From Nonomuraea aurantiaca (lineage in GTDB: Bacteria > Actinomycetota > Actinomycetes > Streptosporangiales > Streptosporangiaceae): 64,000 nucleotides of DNA. The DNA lies in contig NZ_JAIWNB010000024.1 in the NCBI RefSeq assembly GCF_020215705.1, positions 63,495-127,494 on the forward strand, in the 5' to 3' direction. Below the pieces are notes generated by a model. That model did not search any database. It was not told the origin of the DNA and saw only the letters and a program-made list of their open reading frames with translations. Of the stretch, positions 58,481 to 64,000 are shown in pieces (within the stretch, counting starts at the first letter, position 1; every line of letters begins with the position of its first letter). The position numbers and the translations under genes are program-made.

Positions 58481-61426
58481 ATGAGTGCAGAATCGCCGCA
58501 GAGCGATGCGGATCTTCTCCACGCGGTGAGAGCTGGCGACGCCACCGCCTACCGCGAGCTCCACGACCGTCACGTGGCCGCCGCGCGCTCGCTGGCCCGC
58601 CAGCTCGTCAGGGGGGAGGCCGAGGCCGACGACGTGGTCGCCGAGTCGTTCACCAAGATCCTCGACCTCGTCGGCCGTGGCGGCGGCCCTTCGGCGGGCT
58701 TCAGGACGTACCTGCTGACGGTGGTGCGGCGCACGGTCTACGACCGTACGCGGGTGGCCGACGGCCGGCTGACCATGGGCAGGACCGAGCCCCAGGCGAC
58801 CCCGGACGAGCCGGAACCCCAGGCGACCCTGGGCGGGTCAGAGGGCCTGGTGATCCCGGGCGGGTCAGAGTCGCTCGATCCCGGTGTGCCCTTCATCGAC
58901 CCGGCACTCATCGGCCTCGAACGGTCGCTGATCGCCAAGGCGTTCCTGTCGCTGCCCGAGCGGTGGCGGGCGGTGCTCTGGCACACCGAGGTCGAGCACC
59001 TGCCACCAGCCGACGTGGCTCCGCTGCTCGGTCTGTCAGCCAACGGCGTCACCGACCTCGCCCGCCGGGCCCTCGCGGGCCTGCGCCAGGCGTACCTGCA
59101 GACGCACCTGGCCGCGCCGCCACCCCACACGTGCCGGCTGGCGCTGGGCAGGATGAGCCGTTATGTCCGGGGCGTGCTGGCCAGACGGGACGTCAAGGCG
59201 GTGGACGAGCACGCGAGCGGCTGCCCCGAATGCCGCGCGGTCCTGCTGGAACTGACGGACGTGAGCCGAGGGCTGCGCGTCATCATCGGACCCTTGATCA
59301 CCGGATCGGTCTTCGCCGGATACGCGGCGGCACTGGCCGAGGAGCGATCCCCGAGCGCCGCCCCGGAGGGCCTCCCCCGCGCACTGGGCCGGTTGGGGCA
59401 GGTGCCGGGGCGGTTGCTCGAGAGGGTGCGGCAGGCGTCGGGGCAGGCTTCTGGGCGGCTCTCCGGGGAGGCATCTGGGCGGGTGTGGCGGGTGCCCGCG
59501 TACGTGCTCGGCCGTGTCCGGCGCCTGCCCAAGCACGTGCTCGGCTGGGCTCGGCGCGTGCCTAGGCACGTGTTCGGCTGGGTTGGGCGCGTGCCCACGT
59601 ACGCACAGGCGGCGGTGGCGGGCGGTACCGCCGCCGCTGTCGCGGCCGCCGCCGCGTTCACGCTGGTCTCGGCCGAGGAGCCGATGCCGAGGCCGGTCGC
59701 CAAGCCCGTCGCGTCAGCCGGACCGTCGCCCGTACGGCCGGCCGACGAGCCCACGCGGGTTCCTCCAGGTCGCCCAACCACCCAGTCGGCGACGAGGGGG
59801 CACCGGGCGCGCCTGCACGCCACGATCGGCGTACTCGGCGCGCTGGTCCGCGACCAGCCCGGCATCATCGGGCTACGACTCCGCAACTCGGGCAACGCCC
59901 CGACCGCCGAACTCACGGCCACCGTGGCCCTGCCCGCAGGCGTCACGCTGATCCCATCGGGCAATCACCGTCATGGCGGCGCCGCAGGCGTGACCCTGAC
60001 CCGGCCACACGGTTCCGACCACGGCGCCGCACCGATCCAGCGAGGTAGCTACAGCCACGGTGCTGTGACGGATGGGATGTCGATCCGGTCGGGTGGCTAC
60101 GGGCACAGTGTCGAGGCGGGCAGGGTGTCGAGCCAGCCCGGTGGCTACGGGCACGGTGTCGCGGTGGCTACGCCCGTTGGGACCGTGGATGGCTGGGCAT
60201 GTCGCCCGGCCGGGCAGGGCGCCGTGTGTGCCAGGGGGCCGCTTGAGGCGCGTCGCCGCACCGCCGTGTTCCTGCGTGTCCAGGTGGCCGCCCAGGCGCC
60301 CCAGGGCGACGGGCCCGCCGTACGGATCGCCGCCGGATCGTTGCGGGTCGGGGCGCGGTCCACGACCGGGGTACGGCGGGAGGGCATGCCCGCCAGGTTC
60401 GCCACCGACGGCAGGGTGACGGTCAGGGCGGTCGGCAACTCGCTCCTGAGTTGCCCGCTGGAGCGCGACGGCTGCGCCGAGGCCCGGCGGCGGGAGGGCG
60501 ACAGGCGCGACGACGAGCTGTGGCCCATGGCGGTCGTCGACCAGGACGGGGCGCCCGAAACGTACGCCTCCAGCGGTGCCGCGCTGCGGTTGCCTCCGGG
60601 TGGGCGGGTCGTGTGGGCGGGCCTCTACTGGTCGGCCAGCGGGGAGAACGCGGGGCCGATCAGGCTGCGGCCACCGGGTCGGCGGCGTTACCTGTTCATC
60701 AGGCCTGAGCAGGTGGCTGTCCGCGACCTGCCCTCGGGGCCCGCCTACCAGGCGTTCGCCGATGTGACGGGGCTGGTCGGGAGCGTCAGGCAGGAAGGCA
60801 CGTGGTGGGCGGCCGACCCGCCGATGGGGGAGGGGGTCGCGCAGCACGCCGGATGGAGCCTGGTGGTGATCGCGACCGATCCGACCCAGCCGTACAGCCA
60901 CGCCGTAGTGCTCGACACGCCGACCGTCATCGGCGGCGAGGCAGGCCAGACCCGGATCCCGCTGGACGGCCTGGTCCCACCACCCGCACCCGCACCCGCA
61001 CGAAGCCAGCGGAACGGCGGGGCTTCTGCGGCCGTGCCCGCACGGAGCCTGCGGAGGGACGTGGCTCCTGCGGCCGTGCGTGCGCGGGTCCCGGGCAGGG
61101 GTCAGGTTTCCGGAGGGGCGTCCAGGCGGGTCCCGCCCCGTGGGAAGGTGCCTGCTCGGATCGAGATGGTGGCGTGGGGAGGCGATGCCGATCTCGACGG
61201 TGACCGGCTCTCTCTGGGCTCGGGGCCGCTCACCCCCATGGGCGGCGACCGTGACGCGGACAACGTCTTCGATGGCTCGTCCAACGGCGCCAAAGGGATG
61301 ACGTTCGGTGTCGACGTCGACACGTTCGGCACCCAACTCGGCCATGACCCGGCGCTGGCCATCGATACGCGGAAGGATGTGGTGTTGTTCGCGATCGCCG
61401 CCGTCAGCGTGCGTGCACGGTCGTGA
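58481..61426 (+). CDS. ECF sigma factor fused to zinc anti-sigma, transmembrane and extracellular surface domain
   Basis: 981 residues in one open frame. Sigma region 2 (~11-92, DLLHAVRAGDATAYRELHDR, DDVVAESFTKILDL) and region 4 (~146-206, RSLIAKAFLSLPERWRAVLW, LGLSANGVTDLARRALAGL). A zinc-binding anti-sigma motif follows (C218, H244xxxC248xxC251 in DEHASGCPEC). Next a basic repeat-bearing segment (~335-373), one membrane helix (~375-397) and a Pro-rich linker. The remaining ~540 residues have DUF11/DUF3344-like surface-protein text (ELTATVALPAGVTLI, VVWAGLYWSASGENAG, YQAFADVTGLVG, GWSLVVIATDPTQPYSHAVV, FGVDVDTFG). Expected topology: sigma inside, C-terminus outside. Fused sigma/ZAS/TM proteins are known in Actinobacteria (ECF52 type); the outer domain here is unusual. 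Confidence 0.9.
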   Translation: MSAESPQSDADLLHAVRAGDATAYRELHDRHVAAARSLARQLVRGEAEADDVVAESFTKILDLVGRGGGPSAGFRTYLLTVVRRTVYDRTRVADGRLTMGRTEPQATPDEPEPQATLGGSEGLVIPGGSESLDPGVPFIDPALIGLERSLIAKAFLSLPERWRAVLWHTEVEHLPPADVAPLLGLSANGVTDLARRALAGLRQAYLQTHLAAPPPHTCRLALGRMSRYVRGVLARRDVKAVDEHASGCPECRAVLLELTDVSRGLRVIIGPLITGSVFAGYAAALAEERSPSAAPEGLPRALGRLGQVPGRLLERVRQASGQASGRLSGEASGRVWRVPAYVLGRVRRLPKHVLGWARRVPRHVFGWVGRVPTYAQAAVAGGTAAAVAAAAAFTLVSAEEPMPRPVAKPVASAGPSPVRPADEPTRVPPGRPTTQSATRGHRARLHATIGVLGALVRDQPGIIGLRLRNSGNAPTAELTATVALPAGVTLIPSGNHRHGGAAGVTLTRPHGSDHGAAPIQRGSYSHGAVTDGMSIRSGGYGHSVEAGRVSSQPGGYGHGVAVATPVGTVDGWACRPAGQGAVCARGPLEARRRTAVFLRVQVAAQAPQGDGPAVRIAAGSLRVGARSTTGVRREGMPARFATDGRVTVRAVGNSLLSCPLERDGCAEARRREGDRRDDELWPMAVVDQDGAPETYASSGAALRLPPGGRVVWAGLYWSASGENAGPIRLRPPGRRRYLFIRPEQVAVRDLPSGPAYQAFADVTGLVGSVRQEGTWWAADPPMGEGVAQHAGWSLVVIATDPTQPYSHAVVLDTPTVIGGEAGQTRIPLDGLVPPPAPAPARSQRNGGASAAVPARSLRRDVAPAAVRARVPGRGQVSGGASRRVPPRGKVPARIEMVAWGGDADLDGDRLSLGSGPLTPMGGDRDADNVFDGSSNGAKGMTFGVDVDTFGTQLGHDPALAIDTRKDVVLFAIAAVSVRARS
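59932..60175 (+). repeat. Gly/His-rich 48-base repeat in the sigma-factor fusion gene
   Basis: Units of 16 codons are visible from residue ~522: GSYSHGAVTDGMSIRS, GGYGHSVEAGRVSSQP, GGYGHGVAVATPV. Diverged copies (GNHRHGG, GSDHGAA) lie upstream. They interrupt the surface domain between its VALPAGVTLI and VDGWACRP strands. The period keeps the frame. Confidence 0.8.
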
Positions 61427-61625
61427 CGTACGTGCACGAGAGTGGCCAAAGTCCGACATATTGGTACGGTCAGCCCGAATGCACCGGCGTATGGTCAGGG
61501 CAGGGGCGAATCGTCGGGATTAACCTCGCGCGATCACCCGCTTTCATTACCCTGAGAGAGGGCCGCCCGCGAGTCCGGCTCTGACGGTGCACAGTCTGCT
61601 AGGTCGGACCACCAGGAAAGGGGCC

Positions 61626-62825
61626 GTGTCAGTGGATCGCTGCGCGCTGTTCGTGGACGCTGGCTATCTGCTGGCCGACGGCGCGATGGCCGTGCATGGC
61701 ACCCGCCATCGTGAAGCCGTGGCCTGGGACTATCCAGGGCTCCTGCAGCTCCTGTCGAACCTCTCGCGCGAGCGCACCGGCCTGCCGATGCTCCGGTGCT
61801 ACTGGTACGAGGCGACCGTCGAAGGCCGCCGCACACCGGAGCACGAGGTGCTCGCCGACATCCCCGGCCTCAAGCTCCGTCTCTCGCGCATCCGCCCCGG
61901 CCGGCGCGAAGGCGTGGACGCCCAGGTACACCGCGACCTGATGACCCTCGCCCGCAACAGCGCCATCTGCGACGCCGTCGTGGTCAGCGGTGACGAGGAC
62001 CTCGCCCAGGTCGTCAGCGACGCTCAGGACCTCGGCATCCGGGTGACCGTGGTGCACATCGCCGTAGACGGCAGCTGGGCGGTCGCCCGCACGCTCATGC
62101 AGGAGAGCGACGACCTCATCGAGCTGGGCGGCGTCCACCTGCGCCCCTACGTCAACATGGTGACCGGCGCCATCGAGGCCTCCAACGGCCACCACCAGCC
62201 GGTCAGCAACGGCCACGGCGGTCACGCGCAGCGGGAGCTGCCGCCCGCCCAGTCGAGCGGAGGCAGCCACGCCGCCGACCGGGCGAGCCAGGCCGGTACC
62301 AACGGCGTGATGCCGTCGGCGGGGCGTGGCCAGCAGTCGCCGCCCAGCTACGCCAACTACCAGCCCGATCCGACGCCGTCGGCCGCCCCGGTGACCGGAC
62401 CCATCCCGCAGCAGCCGCAGGCGCCGACGACCGGGCAGTTCGCGGCGCAGTCCAACGGCACCTATCAGCCTCCGCCGCCGCAGTCCAACGGCACGTACCA
62501 GCCCTCACAGCTCGGCGCCTACACCGGTCCGCAGCCCGCGCCGGTCTCCCAGCAGCCCTCGGCCGCCACCGCCGGGGCGACCACGCTGTCCGACGCCGTC
62601 AAGGCCGCCCATCGGGAGGGGCACGACTTCGGCGAGTCCGTGGCCCGCGACGCGCCGGCCCTGTGGCTGGAGGCCGTGCTCGCGCGCAAGCCGCGGATGC
62701 CCTCCGATCTGGAGGCCCGCCTGCTGCAGGGATCGTCCCTGCCGATCGACTTCCTGCTGCACGACGAGGTACGCCACGCGCTGCGCCGCGGCTTCTGGGA
62801 CGCCTTGGAGCGCGCCAGACACTAG
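61626..62825 (+). CDS. NYN-domain (PIN-fold) putative ribonuclease
   Basis: 399 residues from the GTG at 61626 after AGGAAAGG. NYN core (~1-170): CALFVDAGYLLADGAM, GVDAQVHRDLMTLARNS, AVVVSGDEDLAQVVSDAQ, giving the acidic cluster of LabA/NYN nucleases. A low-complexity Gln/Pro/Asn/Gly linker (~185-315) contains a QSNGTYQP repeat. A helical C-terminal domain (~320-399, TLSDAVKAAHREGHDFGESV, LPIDFLLHDEVRHALRRGF) completes it. RNA target unknown. The 199 bases upstream (61427-61625) hold no other gene. Confidence 0.9.
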   Translation: MSVDRCALFVDAGYLLADGAMAVHGTRHREAVAWDYPGLLQLLSNLSRERTGLPMLRCYWYEATVEGRRTPEHEVLADIPGLKLRLSRIRPGRREGVDAQVHRDLMTLARNSAICDAVVVSGDEDLAQVVSDAQDLGIRVTVVHIAVDGSWAVARTLMQESDDLIELGGVHLRPYVNMVTGAIEASNGHHQPVSNGHGGHAQRELPPAQSSGGSHAADRASQAGTNGVMPSAGRGQQSPPSYANYQPDPTPSAAPVTGPIPQQPQAPTTGQFAAQSNGTYQPPPPQSNGTYQPSQLGAYTGPQPAPVSQQPSAATAGATTLSDAVKAAHREGHDFGESVARDAPALWLEAVLARKPRMPSDLEARLLQGSSLPIDFLLHDEVRHALRRGFWDALERARH

Positions 62826-62878
62826 CCTGACGCGCCCTGAGGCCGGACCCTTCCACCACTGACGTCCCGACGTCAGCG

Positions 62879-63030
62879 CGCCTCTCAGAACGGTCTCAGC
62901 GCCTCACGGGAATGGACCGGAGACAGCGCCTCTCGTACGGACAAGGGCACACGGACAAGGGCACAGCGCCTCTCGTACGAGAGGGCGCCTCTCGTGCCGA
63001 CAACGGGCGGTGTCACTCGTACCGGCAAAG
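62879..63030. repeat. Intergenic cluster of short repeats with palindrome
   Basis: GCGCCTCTCGTACG occurs at 62926 and 62966, with a variant at 62985 and shorter GCGCCTC versions at 62879 and 62899. GGACAAGGGCAC is doubled at 62939-62964. CTCTCGTACGAGAG (62970-62983) is a perfect 14-base palindrome, nearly extended on both sides. It sits between convergent genes and could act as a terminator. Confidence 0.7.
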
Positions 63031-63045
63031 GGACGGCGCGGCGGC

Positions 63046-63675
63046 TTACGACAGGGCGTCGAAGCCGGAGCGCAGGTGGGCGAGGCGTTCGGCGAGGTCG
63101 GCGAGCGGGACCGCCAGTGCCGGGTCATGCGACTTGTTGGCCAGCTCCCGCACCCGGCTCAGCTCGTCCTCCACCGCCGTCAGCCGCCGCGACAGCTCGG
63201 GCAGGACCGAAGCCTGGTCGCCCGCGCCCGGCGGCAGCTCGCCGCTCAGCCGCTCGCGCAGCATCGACGCCTGCTCCGCGAGCCGCTTGTTCATGTTGTA
63301 CAGCTCGGTGAAGACCGACACCTTGGCCCGCAGCACCCACGGGTCGAACGGCTTGGTCAGGTAGTCGACGGCGCCCGCCGCGTAGCCCCGGAAGGCGTAG
63401 TCGGGTGCGCTGTCGACCACCGTGAGAAAGATGATCGGGATGTTGCGGGTCCGCTCCCGCCGCTTGATGTGGGCGGCCGTCTCGAACCCGTCCATGCCCG
63501 GCATCCGCACATCGAGCAGGATGAGCGCGAACTCGGTGTTGAGCAACGCCTTGAGCGCCTCCTCGCCGGACCTGGCGCGTACGGGCACCAGGTCGAGCGA
63601 GCTGAGGATCGCCTCAAGGGCGATCAGATTCTCCTCGCGGTCGTCGACCAGGAGGATCTTGGCACGATCCGGCAT
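63046..63675 (-). CDS. Response regulator with receiver and C-terminal coiled coil
   Basis: 209 residues. Receiver (~1-122): KILLVDDREENLIALEAIL with the acidic pair, phospho-acceptor Asp in LILLDVRMPGMDGFETA, TVVD switch region, and YLTKPFDP with the Lys. The C-terminal helices (~125-209, ELYNMNKRLAEQASMLRERL) lack a DNA-binding domain, so output is by protein contact. It starts 3 bases after the hybrid kinase stop: one operon. Confidence 0.93.
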   Translation of the reverse strand: MPDRAKILLVDDREENLIALEAILSSLDLVPVRARSGEEALKALLNTEFALILLDVRMPGMDGFETAAHIKRRERTRNIPIIFLTVVDSAPDYAFRGYAAGAVDYLTKPFDPWVLRAKVSVFTELYNMNKRLAEQASMLRERLSGELPPGAGDQASVLPELSRRLTAVEDELSRVRELANKSHDPALAVPLADLAERLAHLRSGFDALS

Positions 63676-63678
63676 GGA

Positions 63679-64000
63679 TCACGCCCCTTCGGCGGTGGAC
63701 TCGCCGGTGGACCGCCCTCGGCCGAGCCAACCGCGCAGCCGTTCGAGCAGCCGGTCGACGTCGACGGGCTTGGGTACGTAGTCGGACGCGCCCGAGGCGA
63801 TGCTCTTCTCGCGATCGCCCCGCATGACCTTGGCGGTCAACGCGATGATCGGGAGATCGGCGAACTGCGGCATGCGCCTGATGGCCGAGGTCGTGGCCCA
63901 GCCGTCCATCTCCGGCATCATGATGTCCATCAGCACGAGAGCGACGTCCTCGTTCCGTTCGAGCTGTTCGATTCCTTCCCGGCCGTTTTCAGCGTAGACG
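63679..64000 (-). CDS. Hybrid sensor histidine kinase, C-terminal receiver (5' end beyond the window)
   Basis: The frame is open to the right edge; about 106 residues are visible. Receiver domain: VYAENGREGIEQLERNEDV, LVLMDIMMPEMDGWATTSAI (phospho-acceptor Asp), IIALTAKVMRGDREKSIASG, DYVPKPVDVDRLLERL. The end is a Gly/Ser-rich tail. Linked to a stand-alone response regulator downstream, as in large multi-HAMP actinomycete hybrid kinases. The kinase part is not seen. Confidence 0.88.
   Translation of the reverse strand, partial: VYAENGREGIEQLERNEDVALVLMDIMMPEMDGWATTSAIRRMPQFADLPIIALTAKVMRGDREKSIASGASDYVPKPVDVDRLLERLRGWLGRGRSTGESTAEGA

Noticed and set aside
62879..63030. CRISPR array
   Set aside because: Repeats are short, irregularly spaced and diverged, with no spacers of constant length and no cas genes.
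1..64000. Mobile elements or prophage
   Set aside because: No transposase, integrase, terminal repeats or phage structural genes were found in any frame.

Overview
This 64 kb window is very GC-rich, with G/C-dominated third codon positions, frequent GTG/TTG starts and many convergent gene pairs. The gene content is that of a filamentous actinomycete, most likely in the Streptosporangiaceae (Nonomuraea-like). The pointers are conservon (cvn) modules, an F420-type nitroreductase, DUF742 and Roadblock proteins, DUF3151 next to class II aldolase, and multidomain hybrid kinases. The placement is an inference from content, not from a search. I see no tRNA, rRNA, CRISPR array, insertion sequence or prophage.

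Layout. 1-13.6 kb holds accessory and envelope genes: a secreted HNH nuclease (cut by the left edge), a small secreted protein, a class A penicillin-binding protein, DUF4180 and ACT proteins, a P450 with an in-frame minisatellite, a Sel1-repeat protein with a hydrophobic tail, an SDR facing a dehydratase, and HxlR/FMN-reductase and MarR/VOC divergent pairs. 13.6-20.5 kb holds two convergent conservon-type loci: a NIT-domain kinase plus DUF742 on the plus strand, and a full kinase-Roadblock-DUF742-GTPase set on the minus strand. 20.5-28.2 kb has an SDR, a Tat-lipoprotein flavoenzyme translationally coupled to a PrsW protease, an NfeD-like protein with two tandem flotillins, and a lipoprotein. 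28.2-37.5 kb is a surface-glycan locus: UDP-GlcNAc 2-epimerase, a nucleotide-sugar dehydrogenase, three glycosyltransferases (one with two domains) and a DUF4434 glycosidase-like protein. 37.5-46.4 kb is mixed: an NrtR-like Nudix protein, a decayed DUF523/DUF1722 gene, an SDR-DUF2867 protein, a MerR-B12 regulator, a HisC-type aminotransferase, a nitroreductase-hemerythrin fusion, an EamA exporter and a regulator. 46.4-58.3 kb is conserved housekeeping: murA-like, purC, purD, a CorA channel, GDPD, two GNATs, purA, DUF3151, fba, DedA and pyrE. 58.3-64 kb carries a 981-residue sigma factor fused to a membrane anchor and an extracellular domain, a NYN-domain protein, and a response regulator downstream of a hybrid kinase cut by the right edge.

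The most interesting signals are four. (1) The one-chain sigma factor, zinc anti-sigma, transmembrane and surface-domain fusion. (2) A structured 5' leader in front of the CorA gene, with a proline-rich small ORF whose ribosome site is base-paired to its own 3' end and with alternative pairings downstream. (3) A recurring pattern of in-frame or gene-end tandem duplications (P450, sigma factor, pyrE 3' end, the 62.9 kb spacer). (4) The paired conservons, whose stop codons overlap in a single CTAG.
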